From Phycisphaerae bacterium (GTDB lineage Bacteria; Planctomycetota; Phycisphaerae; UBA1845; CAIVHJ01): a DNA stretch of 64,000 nt. Positions 52,806 through 61,238 of this stretch are shown piece after piece (within the stretch, counting starts at the first letter, position 1; each line of letters begins with the position of its first letter). Location of the stretch: assembly GCA_022072405.1 (NCBI GenBank), contig JAJVHX010000007.1:62001-126000 (forward strand), in the 5' to 3' direction. Under the pieces are notes generated by a model. It was not told where the DNA came from and ran no database searches. It worked only from the letters and a program-made list of their open reading frames with translations. Both the position numbers and the translations under genes were made by a program.

Positions 52806-53744
52806 ATGCTTGGCCAACATTTCAATAGATATATCATTATCTGTCCCTGTCTGGCGCTGATCGCCGGCTGCGGCGAATTACCGGCGACCGACGATAAGGC
52901 GGATGCTGATATCGCCGCTTCATCCTGGCGCTTCCCTGCTGATGAACAGGATGATATAGAAAATCAAAATGGCTCCGATAACGATAACTCTGATGATTTG
53001 GATGTCGGTTCAGAAGATGAGGGTGGCGGTGGCGGTGGCGGCGGAGACAGCGGGGGCGTCGGTATTGATGATGGATGGGGTGGCCCGGATGAGGGCGTGA
53101 CTATTGGTGATGGCGGGGTCTTTCCGGTAAATGATAATGCGGGCGTACCGGGAGATGAAGGTCCTGGTCTGGCTGATCCCGACCCGCGTCCCAAGCCGGA
53201 AGGGCTGGACCTGGTGGCAGCGCTGTTATTGGAACCCGGACCCGATCCGGATGAACCGCTTTTTCTGGCCCACGTCGTCGGTCGCAATATTTCTTCCTAT
53301 GTAGCTACCGATGTCGAACTGCATTTTTCCTGCACGACGGGATTGATCGTGAATGATCCGGCGGCGCTGGAGGAAGGGTGCGGCGCGGTGTGGCGGCAGT
53401 CGCAGTTGAATCCGGCGGAAGCGATTGACGTAGTGGTCCGCCTGCAGTTGAGCGAAGAATGGAACCCTGAAAATGGTGAGACCATTGCACTGGCCGCGGT
53501 GGTCAGTTCGCTCGAACCGGATATTTTCCCGCCCAATAATATCGCGCAGAAATTTGTCGGCTTCACGCAGATCGTGGAATTCATTCCCGCCGCCCAGCCG
53601 CAGCCGCAACAGCGTCCCGCCGGGGCGATTGGCGCTCAGGATGTGGAGGTGCCGGTAGCCGGGTGCGGTGCCTGTGGTGCAGGAAGCGGTCCAGCGGCCG
53701 CGCTGCTGATGCTGCTCTGGCTCATGCGTCGTCGCCGCCATTGA
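52806..53744 (+). CDS. Surface lipoprotein with Gly/Asp linker and C-terminal tag
   Basis: 312 residues, no catalytic domain. N terminus with a lipobox (CLALIAGCGELP), then a long Asp/Gly-rich disordered linker (GGGGGGGDSGG-type) up to about residue 130. Next is a beta domain (FLAHVVGRNISSYVATDVEL; AIDVVVRLQLSEEWNPENG) like the DUF11/CARDB domain in the upstream protease. The C terminus is PVAGCGACGAGSG, a hydrophobic helix and MRRRRH, the same tripartite tag as the protease. Begins 26 bp after the protease stop, so they are an operon. The shared tag and fold suggest a common surface location or a scaffold/substrate relation to the protease (inference). Confidence 0.85.
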   Translation: MLGQHFNRYIIICPCLALIAGCGELPATDDKADADIAASSWRFPADEQDDIENQNGSDNDNSDDLDVGSEDEGGGGGGGGDSGGVGIDDGWGGPDEGVTIGDGGVFPVNDNAGVPGDEGPGLADPDPRPKPEGLDLVAALLLEPGPDPDEPLFLAHVVGRNISSYVATDVELHFSCTTGLIVNDPAALEEGCGAVWRQSQLNPAEAIDVVVRLQLSEEWNPENGETIALAAVVSSLEPDIFPPNNIAQKFVGFTQIVEFIPAAQPQPQQRPAGAIGAQDVEVPVAGCGACGAGSGPAAALLMLLWLMRRRRH

Positions 53745-53780
53745 CTGGTCTGCAATTTCGTATGCGTACGGCTGTGAATC

Positions 53781-53820
53781 GCACCCTTACCGTCGCGGTC
53801 GGAAAAACTTTGCTGGTACC
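53781..53820 (-). repeat. Family A remnant
   Basis: GCACCCTTACCGTCGCGGTC then GGAAAAACTTTGCTGGTACC matches, with several changes, the right half of reverse family A copies (CTCCCTTACGGTCGCGG ... AAACTTTACCAGTACC). The left half is missing. Confidence 0.5.
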
Positions 53821-53956
53821 CATTTGTCGTGCGGGTTTGAACTTTCCCCATCCAATCCCTATAAATAGCATCTTCAGTTGTTTTTTTATCCGCACGCACT
53901 ACGGATTGTGCGTTGCGGTAATGAACAGCAGTTCCCTCAGATGAGTAAGAGCCACC

Positions 53957-55006
53957 ATGGCTGATGGTGATGAAGAAATATTGGCGCAGGAAGCCGATGG
54001 CGAGGATTTGGCAGCGGAGTATGTCAAGCTGCAGATCCGTCGGCGGCTGCCCGGCCGGCGGCTGGATAAATATCTGCAGGGCCGCTTCGCCCGCCTGTCG
54101 CGCACCATGATTCAGAAGTTGATCAAGCAAGGCTCGATCACCGTCAATGGCGCGCCCACCAAAGCCAGCTATGAAATGGATGGCGGCGATATCATCGAAA
54201 TGTGGATTCCGCCGCCCGAACCCACCGACATTACCGGAGAGGATATTCCGCTGCAGGTGGTCTATGAGGATGATCATCTGCTGGCCATCAATAAGCTGGC
54301 CGGCATCATCTGTCATCCCGCCAAGCCGTCGCAGGGGGGCACGATCGCCAACGCAGTGGTATTTCATTGCCGGGGGAAGGTCGGCCGCAGCGACGAATCC
54401 TTCCGCCCCGGCATCATTCACCGGCTGGACAAGAATACCACCGGCATCATGCTGATCGCCAAGGATGATGAAACGCTGTGGCGGTTGTCGCTGCAGTTTG
54501 AGCGGCGGACGATTGAGAAATGCTACCTGGGCATCGCCCAGGGTGAGTTGCAGCTGGATCAGGATCTGATCAACGCCCCGCTGGCGGAACATCCCACCAT
54601 CAAGGATCGCTACATGGTGCCCGGGATGCGGGCCTTTCCGATCATCACCAAGGAAGCCATCACCCACTACAAAGTGCTGGAGCGGTTCGACGGCTTCACG
54701 CTGGTGCAGATGTTTCCCAAGACGGGGCGCACTCACCAGCTGCGGGTGCATATGTCCTTCATCGGCCATCCGCTGGTGGGGGATATCAATTACGGCGGCC
54801 ATGTATACAGTGAAGATCGGCTGACCGGCACTGGCAGCACCGAACCGCTGCTGCAGCATCAAGCCCTGCATGCCTGGAAAATCAAGTTTGTCCATCCGAT
54901 TCTTGAAGTAGCCATGGAACTGCAAGCTCCACCGCCGCCCAGTTTCGAACACATCCTCCACCTGTTGCGTACCCATCGCCCCCGCAAAAAACCCACCCGC
55001 CGATAG
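53957..55006 (+). CDS. RluA-family rRNA pseudouridine synthase
   Basis: Converts uridine to pseudouridine in rRNA (RluD-like) or tRNA. 349 residues: N-terminal S4 domain (RRLDKYLQGRFARLSRTMIQ, KLIKQGSITVNGAPTK) and the catalytic domain with VVYEDDHLLAINKLAGIICH, the active-site motif IIHRLDKNTTGIMLIAK (catalytic Asp in HRLD) and GRTHQLRVHMSFIGHPLVGD. About 20 Asp/Glu-rich residues precede the S4 domain, and the C terminus is Lys/Arg-rich. The specific target uridine cannot be read from sequence, so no numbered symbol is given. Monocistronic. Confidence 0.93.
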   Translation: MADGDEEILAQEADGEDLAAEYVKLQIRRRLPGRRLDKYLQGRFARLSRTMIQKLIKQGSITVNGAPTKASYEMDGGDIIEMWIPPPEPTDITGEDIPLQVVYEDDHLLAINKLAGIICHPAKPSQGGTIANAVVFHCRGKVGRSDESFRPGIIHRLDKNTTGIMLIAKDDETLWRLSLQFERRTIEKCYLGIAQGELQLDQDLINAPLAEHPTIKDRYMVPGMRAFPIITKEAITHYKVLERFDGFTLVQMFPKTGRTHQLRVHMSFIGHPLVGDINYGGHVYSEDRLTGTGSTEPLLQHQALHAWKIKFVHPILEVAMELQAPPPPSFEHILHLLRTHRPRKKPTRR

Positions 55007-55063
55007 TATTTCAGTTGATTCCGTCTTGCGTACCGTCCGGTGAAAATCACGGCGGTATGACCG

Positions 55064-55175
55064 CTAGAGCGGATTCGTGTTAATCGTTCCGTGGTGTGGG
55101 AGTTGAGTGTGCCACGGCTGTACCCGCCGTGGTGGAGGATCGCCATCACGCACGGCTCACAGAGCCGTGGCACAC
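55064..55175 (-). repeat. Family B composite element, inverted copy
   Basis: 112 bp, the reverse complement layout of 42238-42348: CTAG, CGGATTCGTGTTAA, CCGTGGTGTG, then hairpins CCACGGCTG-TACC-CGCCGTGG and GCACGGCTC-ACA-GAGCCGTGGC. It lies between rluA-type and symporter genes, which are convergent. Confidence 0.8.
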
Positions 55176-55209
55176 CCATCAAATCATTCATGTCAGGCCA
55201 CTGGTTTTG

Positions 55210-56487
55210 CTACGCGCGTTGTCTGGCCGGATCGACGCAGGCGGCGATGGTCAGATCACCAGCCACATTGACCACCGTGCGGGCCATATCCAGAAAGCGA
55301 TCCACCCCCAGCACAATACCAATGCCTTCCGGAGGAACGCCCACGCTCTGCAGCACGACCACCACCATGGGCAGACTGCCGCCGGGAACTCCCGCAGTGC
55401 CGACACCGGCTACGATGCTCATGGCCATCACCGTCACCTGCTGCGTCCAGCTCAGATCAATGCCGAAGAACTGGGCCAGAAAGAGAACAGTCACCCCTTC
55501 AAACAAGGCGGTACCATTCTGATTGGCGGTGGCGCCGATGGTCAGGACGAAATTGCCGGTGGCCCGGTCGATGTGCAGTTTTTCAGCGCTGACCTCCAGA
55601 GCCAGCGGCAGGGTGGCATTGGAGGAACTGGTGGAAAAGGCGGTGAGCAGTACCTCGCGGATATCGGCAAAGAACTTCAGCGGCGAACGTCCGGCGAAAG
55701 TTCTCAGCGCCAGGGAATAGACCAACAGGACGTGCAAGGTCAGACCGGTAAGAACCACCAGCACATACCTGGAAAGTAACTGCAGCGTCTCCCAGCCGAG
55801 GGTAACGGTCACATTAAAGATCAAGGCAGCCACGCCGAGCGGCGCGAGTTGCATGCCGAAATCGATGATCTTGAGCATGACGGCAAAGAGGGATTCCAGG
55901 AGGGCGTGCAGCGGGGCAGCGCGTTCACGGCCGACACGGCTCATGGCCAGCCCGACGATCAGAGCAAACACCATCAGCGGGATCAGTCCGCCTTCGAGAG
56001 CACGAACCGCCTCAGCCAGCGGATTTCGCGGTAGAAAATCGAGCAGCGTGCGGGTCAGCGTTTTGGCTTGAGCAGCCTGTTCAATCGGCACCTGGGTATC
56101 GGCACCCTTCAGGGCCGTGAGTAATTGATTCTGAGCTTCAGGGGGTAAGCCTCGCCCCGGCTGAACCCAGTTGACCAAAAGCAGACCGATGACCACCGCC
56201 ATGGATGAAAAGAGCAGCGTCATGAACAGCGTTTTGAGACCCACCCGTCCGAACTGGTGGACGTCGCCCAGTTCGGTGACACCCAGGGCCAGAGCAGCCA
56301 CCACCAGCGGCACGACCGCCATAAATATCAACCGCAGAAAAATCTGGCCCAGTGGATAGGCGATCTGTTCGCAGGTCCAGCTTAACGCTGCATGGTCACC
56401 CCACAGAGAGCGGGCGACGCTACCTAATATCAGCCCCGCCAGCAGACCGAGGAGTATGCGATGATGAAGGGGAATTCGGCTGGCCAT
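55210..56487 (-). CDS. Dicarboxylate/amino acid:cation symporter (DAACS)
   Basis: 425-residue inner-membrane secondary transporter of the GltP/DctA family, importing glutamate, aspartate or C4-dicarboxylates with H+ or Na+. Family blocks: IFLRLIFMAVVPLVVAALAL, the serine-rich hairpin TAFSTSSSNATLPLALEVSA, NFVLTIGATANQNGTALFEG (the NMDGT-type cation site, here NQNGT) and AGVGTAGVPGGSLPMVVVVL, with DRFLDMARTVVNVAGD (DRxxDMxRTxxNVxGD) at the end. The change of NMDGT to NQNGT could alter cation coupling. Eight helices and two hairpins expected. Confidence 0.93.
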   Translation of the reverse strand: MASRIPLHHRILLGLLAGLILGSVARSLWGDHAALSWTCEQIAYPLGQIFLRLIFMAVVPLVVAALALGVTELGDVHQFGRVGLKTLFMTLLFSSMAVVIGLLLVNWVQPGRGLPPEAQNQLLTALKGADTQVPIEQAAQAKTLTRTLLDFLPRNPLAEAVRALEGGLIPLMVFALIVGLAMSRVGRERAAPLHALLESLFAVMLKIIDFGMQLAPLGVAALIFNVTVTLGWETLQLLSRYVLVVLTGLTLHVLLVYSLALRTFAGRSPLKFFADIREVLLTAFSTSSSNATLPLALEVSAEKLHIDRATGNFVLTIGATANQNGTALFEGVTVLFLAQFFGIDLSWTQQVTVMAMSIVAGVGTAGVPGGSLPMVVVVLQSVGVPPEGIGIVLGVDRFLDMARTVVNVAGDLTIAACVDPARQRA

Positions 56488-56543
56488 AATCGACCGGTAA
56501 GATACGCCACTTCCGCTACGATATCCACTCCATTACGGGTAGA

Positions 56544-56633
56544 GGTACTGGTAAAGTTTGAACCAAAATTCAAAAAAACCTTGTTGAAAACCGCTCCCTT
56601 ACGGTCGCGGCTCGGTGAAACTTTACCAGTACC
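56544..56633 (-). repeat. Family A element, reverse copy with perfect ends
   Basis: 90 bp with perfect 16-bp ends GGTACTGGTAAAGTTT / AAACTTTACCAGTACC, the same ends as the copy at 39013-39101 but in the opposite orientation. Between the symporter and the NTF2-like gene. Confidence 0.9.
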
Positions 56634-56673
56634 CGGGTAGATCAAATAATGTGCGGGCCGGCGCGGACTGAAT

Positions 56674-57201
56674 TCATGGTTGACTGGCGTAGGCGATGGT
56701 CAGGATTCGCCACTGGCCGTTCACTTTAAGCAAGGTGAAGGCGTCGATGCCGGTGAAGAATTGCGGCTCGGGATGCTCCGTGTCGGTATAGGTGGCTTCA
56801 AAATGGGACCAGACCTGGGCCACCGTACCGAAAGTCTGCACCTCGTGATGCAGCGATTTTTCGGTGAAGGTGGTCTTGCCCTCAAAGACGGGACGATACT
56901 GATCGATCCATTCACGGGCTGGCCGGGCTTCGGCTTGCTCCGGCTGGTCGTTGGATGCGGAACGTACCGTAGCGATGGTGGCTCCTTCAGCGAATAATGC
57001 CTTGAGCGCTTCCCACTGCCGGTTGCTCAGGGTACTGTAGAGTTGCTCAACTGTTCTCATGACCGCATCCTGATCGGCCGCCTGAGTGGCCTGCTGCCAG
57101 AAGTCGGCGGAGGGTTCATGATTCGCCGCACCGGTAAACAGCAGAACAATCACTAACAATACACAACCCATTCCGCCGATCGATTTCGTAGGTCCTGACA
57201 T
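56674..57201 (-). CDS. Exported NTF2/SnoaL-like protein
   Basis: 175 residues with a signal peptide (MGCVLLVIVLLFTGAANHEP) and one SnoaL/DUF4440-type domain. The helix AVMRTVEQLYSTLSNRQWEA and loop LKALFAEGATIATV are followed by strands QTFGTVAQVWSHFEATYTD and IDAFTLLKVNGQWRILTIAY, the typical end of this fold. Such domains bind small hydrophobic ligands or act as enzymes; no catalytic set is clear here. The Asp/Glu pattern does not allow a ligand guess. Divergent from the Memo-AMMECR1 gene. Confidence 0.8.
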   Translation of the reverse strand: MSGPTKSIGGMGCVLLVIVLLFTGAANHEPSADFWQQATQAADQDAVMRTVEQLYSTLSNRQWEALKALFAEGATIATVRSASNDQPEQAEARPAREWIDQYRPVFEGKTTFTEKSLHHEVQTFGTVAQVWSHFEATYTDTEHPEPQFFTGIDAFTLLKVNGQWRILTIAYASQP

Positions 57202-57458
57202 ATCTTGACTCCAACCTGATGGTTCCTTTATCTGCGAATGAATAATTATATTTCAACAGAATATATTGAGAAACAGTCCTGCGCAGTACGAATCAAAAAA
57301 ACAGGCGGGTTTACGAAGCCGCATGAATAAATCGGGGAGTATTCTGGATTATCTCTGGTGTGGCCATTTCCATGAAACAGGGTGGGATATAATTGATATA
57401 ATAGTGAAGTTAGTAGCAGGCGGGCAGTGCTCACGTCATGCTTATCAGCAGGTGAATC

Positions 57459-58931
57459 ATGTGGCCGATGATGGTCATTCCACTGGGCGGGCGGCCAGAT
57501 TATCCGGAAGTGCCGGCGGTGCGCCCGGCGGCATTCGCCGGCAGCTGGTATCCGGACACGCGCGCGGAATTGATTACCGAGCTGCAATCACGACTGGAGT
57601 GCGGTTCTGCACCAGCACCAGCTCTTCGCCCTCGGGCTTTGATCGTCCCGCATGCCGGTTATCGTTATAGCGCCAATGTCGCCGCCGCTGCTTATCGCTC
57701 CTTGCGCAAGCAAGACTATCAACGGGTCATTATTCTCGCTCCTTCGCATCATTTTCCCCTCAGCGGCGTGGCGGTACTCAAGGAGTGGCGGGCTTATGCT
57801 ACACCGCTAGGCGAGGTGAAGGTTGATCAGGCGGCGGTGGAGCGATTATTACGGAATCGATTGTTTACCTCGCCGACGGGACTGGACCGCGAAGAGCACG
57901 CCCTCGAATTGCAGCTGCCCTTTCTGCAGCAGGTGCTGGGCGATTTCCAGCTGGTGCCGGTCTACGTCGGGCGGTTATCCGGAGCGGAATATACGACCGC
58001 GGCGCGGGAACTGCTGACGCTGACTGATGCCGCGACATTGTTCGTGATCAGCAGTGACTTCACGCATTATGGAAAAAATTTCAGTTATCAGCCATTCCTG
58101 GAACGGGTCCCGCACCGGCTCAGTGAACTAGCCGAACAGGCGCTGCAGCCCCTGCTGACCGCCGATTTTGACGGATTCAGCGAACACCTCGAAGCGACCG
58201 GCGATACGATCTGCGGCCAGGCCCCGATCAAATTGTTATTGCGATTGTTGGCATTAACGGGTGGAGCGGTTGGCGAGCGTTGTGCAGTTGATACCTCCGG
58301 TCAGCAGACCGGTGACTGGTCGCACAGCGTCACTTATCAATCGATCTATTATCACGATCGACCGGCTCGTTTCTCTTCTGTCGATCGGGTCCAGCTGTTA
58401 CAACTGGCCCGCAAAGCACTTTTCCAGCAGCTGCATCAGGAAACGATCACCACGCCCGATCCGGAATTGCTGTCACCGACGGTGCGGCAATCGGGTGGTT
58501 GTTTTGTAACCCTGCGTCGAGGCGGAGAGCTGCGCGGCTGTATCGGAGTGATGGAGGCGGTGGAGCCGCTTTACCGGGCGGTGATCCACAGTGCGGTGTC
58601 GGCTGCTCAGGACAGCCGCTTTACCGATCAACCGGTGAGCGCAGCCGAACTGGATCAACTGCATCTCGAAATCAGTTGCCTTTCACCTCATCAACCACTC
58701 ACCGATTATCGAGGAGTGGTGGTGGGACGTGATGGACTGCTCATCGAGCGGGGGCGTAATCGGGGGGTGCTGTTGCCGCAGGTGGCGTATGAGCGCGGCT
58801 GGTCACGGCAGCAGTTTCTCGAGGAGACCTGTCGCAAAGCCGGCTTGCCCAGTTCCACTTGGCGCGATCCACACGCCAAACTCTATACCTTTCAGGCGGA
58901 GATATTCGACGAACACACACCACCTGCCTGA
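57459..58931 (+). CDS. Memo-AMMECR1 fusion (AmmeMemoRadiSam proteins B and A)
   Basis: 490 residues, two domains that are separate proteins in many genomes. Residues 20-300 are a Memo-like domain: FAGSWYPDTRAEL, VPHAGYRYS (His65), APSHHFPLSG (His97), SSDFTHYG (Asp200, His203) and DTICGQAPI (Cys252), matching the His/His/Cys metal site of human Memo. Residues 310-490 are AMMECR1: CFVTLRRGGELRGCIGVMEA, including the invariant LRGCIG, and DSRFTDQPVSAAELDQLHLE. These two and a radical-SAM enzyme form the named system; the radical-SAM gene is not in this window. Its reaction is unknown. The start ATG at 57459 lies just after ATGTGG with TCAGCAGG upstream. Confidence 0.95.
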   Translation: MWPMMVIPLGGRPDYPEVPAVRPAAFAGSWYPDTRAELITELQSRLECGSAPAPALRPRALIVPHAGYRYSANVAAAAYRSLRKQDYQRVIILAPSHHFPLSGVAVLKEWRAYATPLGEVKVDQAAVERLLRNRLFTSPTGLDREEHALELQLPFLQQVLGDFQLVPVYVGRLSGAEYTTAARELLTLTDAATLFVISSDFTHYGKNFSYQPFLERVPHRLSELAEQALQPLLTADFDGFSEHLEATGDTICGQAPIKLLLRLLALTGGAVGERCAVDTSGQQTGDWSHSVTYQSIYYHDRPARFSSVDRVQLLQLARKALFQQLHQETITTPDPELLSPTVRQSGGCFVTLRRGGELRGCIGVMEAVEPLYRAVIHSAVSAAQDSRFTDQPVSAAELDQLHLEISCLSPHQPLTDYRGVVVGRDGLLIERGRNRGVLLPQVAYERGWSRQQFLEETCRKAGLPSSTWRDPHAKLYTFQAEIFDEHTPPA

Positions 58932-59025
58932 TGCCTCTCCGAAATTCATCAGCCATATATAAAAATTGAATGGCTAGGAAGTGAGAGGGGTTAAGGGTGG
59001 ATTTCATAAGAAATGGAACGGTGGA

Positions 59026-59535
59026 TCAGCCGGTGGGTTGTGGTTCGGTTGATTCCGAGCGAATTTTTTCTAGTAATTTCAGTACGGCGAGTTCGTCGTA
59101 GCGGCCGAAGAGCTGGTCGATTTGTCGGCGCGCCTGGCGATAACCGTCGCGATAGCCGGCCTCTTCCGCGTCGTAGCCATGGAAGCGATCCTCCAGCACG
59201 GCGTCGTTGCGGATCACCGCACCGGTCAGCACGTCGGCCACGCAATCATCCCACCCTTGGCGGTGGCGGCGGGCGTAGTCATTTTTCGGATAAAGATAGC
59301 GGGGCGGCTTCTGCACACTCTCATAATTGGGCAGCGGTTCTTTTTCCGGCCACTTCGCCGGAACCTCTACCTGGTAAACAAGGTGAGGCTCATTCGATGC
59401 GGTGGCGGATTCGGTCGTTGACGATTGGGCGGTAGTCTGACATCCACTGATCGAGACCAGAAGCGTTAGCAGCAGGTAGATTCGGCAGGTCGGATAAAGG
59501 CGGTCGAGCTTGGCGAGGGAGAAATCGGGTTGCAT
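59026..59535 (-). CDS. Lipoprotein of unknown function upstream-linked to mcsB
   Basis: 169 residues. Signal peptide IYLLLTLLVSISGCQTTAQ with a lipobox (ISGC), then Ser/Thr-rich linker and a small domain rich in Tyr, Arg and acidic residues (YARRHRQGWDDCVADVLTGA, GYDAEEAGYRDGYRQARRQI). The tail (YDELAVLKLLEKIRSESTEP) is helical. No known family. It starts 18 bp after the mcsB stop, so it is probably the last gene of the mcsA-mcsB operon. The two Arg-rich segments are an interesting coincidence next to an arginine-kinase gene, but no link is shown. Confidence 0.72.
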   Translation of the reverse strand: MQPDFSLAKLDRLYPTCRIYLLLTLLVSISGCQTTAQSSTTESATASNEPHLVYQVEVPAKWPEKEPLPNYESVQKPPRYLYPKNDYARRHRQGWDDCVADVLTGAVIRNDAVLEDRFHGYDAEEAGYRDGYRQARRQIDQLFGRYDELAVLKLLEKIRSESTEPQPTG

Positions 59536-59553
59536 GATAAACCTGTCGTCCGA

Positions 59554-60618
59554 TTAGTTGTTATTGTTGTTGAGTCGGCGGCGGATCAGTTCGGCCCGGG
59601 CGACGCTGCGGGCTTCACCATCCATGATCATGCCGCTGAGTTTCTGCAGATGGGCCGGCTGGGTCTGGATAAAGAGATCATTGATGGTATTCAGCGGGAT
59701 ATTGGCCACCCGCCCCAGGTGAATGCCCATGCGCAGATGTGATAGCAGGTAGAGGCTTTCTTCAGTGCTGATGGTGCGGGCATTTTCGAGCAGACCGAAC
59801 GCCCGCCAGATTTTATCCTCGATGGCAGCCGGTCGCTCGCGCATCAGAACTTCGCGGGCCAGTTTTTCATATTCCACAATCTTGGGCACCATCACACTGC
59901 AGAACTCGCTGATGATTTCCGTTTCGCTCTTGCCCAGGGTGATCTGGTTGGAGACCTGGTAAAAGTCGCCGATGGCTTCGGTGCCTTCGCCGTGTAACCC
60001 GCGCACAGCCAGATGCATATCCTTGGCGGCCCGCGATACTTTTTCCAGTTCGCCCACCAGTTTAAGCGCCGGCAGATGCAGCATGACCGATACCCGAATG
60101 CCCGTGCCCACATTGGTCGGGCAGGCGGTCAGGTAGCCATACTGATCATTAAAGGCAAAATCAACCACGCTGTGCAACTGGTTGTCAATCTGATCGATCT
60201 GCTGCCAGAGTTCTTCCAGGCATAAGCCGCAGCCCATCACCTGAATGCGCAGATGATCCTCTTCGTTGATCATCAGGGCGATCGTCTCTTCGCGCGACAA
60301 GGCCACTCCGCGGGTGCCTTCGCCTTCGGCGTGCTGACGGGAGATCAGGTGGCGTTCAACCAGCAATTGCCGATCGAGATAGGGGGTTTCGTTGATATCA
60401 ACAAAAGCCAGATCCGCACCAATGGGCAGCTGGGTGAGCCGCTCATACATCTGGCGATAAATCTGGCGGCGTTGGCCTTCGTCGGCCCGGCTGAGAAATG
60501 GAAAACCGGCCAGGTTGCGCGCCAGGCGGACGCGCGACGAGAGCACCACCTCCTGCAGAGGACCGCCGGCGTTGAGCCAACGGATGGAATCACCACTGAG
60601 CCAGTTGGCGGTGTTCAT
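59554..60618 (-). CDS. mcsB: Protein arginine kinase McsB
   Basis: Phosphorylates arginines in proteins, marking them for the ClpCP protease in Firmicutes. 354 residues, phosphagen-kinase fold: VVLSSRVRLARNLAGFPF with the ATP-binding Arg residues, the catalytic NEEDHLR (118-124), the active-site Cys166 in TACPTNVGTGIR and SRAAKDMHLAVRGLHGEG. The allosteric phospho-arginine motif RDxxRA near the C terminus reads RSVARA (337-342), so the Asp is Ser. The last five residues are Asn from an AAC/AAT run. Stop of mcsA and start of mcsB overlap by 4 bp. clpC and ctsR are not in the window. Confidence 0.95.
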   Translation of the reverse strand: MNTANWLSGDSIRWLNAGGPLQEVVLSSRVRLARNLAGFPFLSRADEGQRRQIYRQMYERLTQLPIGADLAFVDINETPYLDRQLLVERHLISRQHAEGEGTRGVALSREETIALMINEEDHLRIQVMGCGLCLEELWQQIDQIDNQLHSVVDFAFNDQYGYLTACPTNVGTGIRVSVMLHLPALKLVGELEKVSRAAKDMHLAVRGLHGEGTEAIGDFYQVSNQITLGKSETEIISEFCSVMVPKIVEYEKLAREVLMRERPAAIEDKIWRAFGLLENARTISTEESLYLLSHLRMGIHLGRVANIPLNTINDLFIQTQPAHLQKLSGMIMDGEARSVARAELIRRRLNNNNN

Positions 60619-61109
60619 GGAGTCTCCAGTTCCTTGATCTGGTCGCGCAGACGGGCGGCCAGTTCGTAATCTTCTTCGGTGATGGCTTGCTGCAGTTCGC
60701 GGCGGAGGCGGATCAGGCTGATCTTCGACTGCACCTGGTTGCCGGCCCGATTGGGCACTTTGCCGACATGCTGCAGCGTACCGCCGTGGCTGCGCTCGAT
60801 CAGCGGATCCAGTGCCCGCTGAAAGGCGACATAATCATTGGGGCAGCCCAGCAAACCGCTGCCGCGGAACTCCACAAAAGTCAGTCCGCATTGCGGGCAG
60901 GTCAGGTCAGCCAGCTCCTGGGCGGCGGCTTTGTGCATGATAAACTTGGTCACGATCTCGTTGAGCGGTGCCTGCTGGGTTTTCATCACCACGCCTTCCT
61001 CTTCGGCGCAGTCGGCGCAGAGGTGGCGCTCATATTTTTCGCCCTGGGCGATATCCGTCAGGTGCACCGTGGCGGGGGCGGCTTTGCAGCGTTGGCATTG
61101 AATCGGCAT
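60615..61109 (-). CDS. mcsA: McsA-like zinc/UVR-domain protein, McsB activator
   Basis: 164 residues from the ATG at 61109; an upstream ATG at 61211 adds 34 non-conserved residues. Two zinc sites: C5-x2-C8 with C31-x2-C34, and C71-x2-C74 with C89 but Asp92 where a fourth Cys is expected (GCPNDY). The C terminus has the UVR (UvrB/UvrC) motif LRRELQQAITEEDYELAARL. McsA activates McsB as an adaptor and links it to ClpC. It overlaps mcsB by 4 bp (ATGA), so the two are translationally coupled. Confidence 0.92.
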   Translation of the reverse strand: MPIQCQRCKAAPATVHLTDIAQGEKYERHLCADCAEEEGVVMKTQQAPLNEIVTKFIMHKAAAQELADLTCPQCGLTFVEFRGSGLLGCPNDYVAFQRALDPLIERSHGGTLQHVGKVPNRAGNQVQSKISLIRLRRELQQAITEEDYELAARLRDQIKELETP

Positions 61110-61238
61110 GGTGACGGTGACTCCAGAGTACGCAGACGAATTTATCTTAGGTGTCGTACGGCGTGGCGTCAATTCAGGGACTAAAATCCACGGTAGCACC
61201 GGGTATTTCATTCATATCGGCCAGAAATCGGGTAAATC

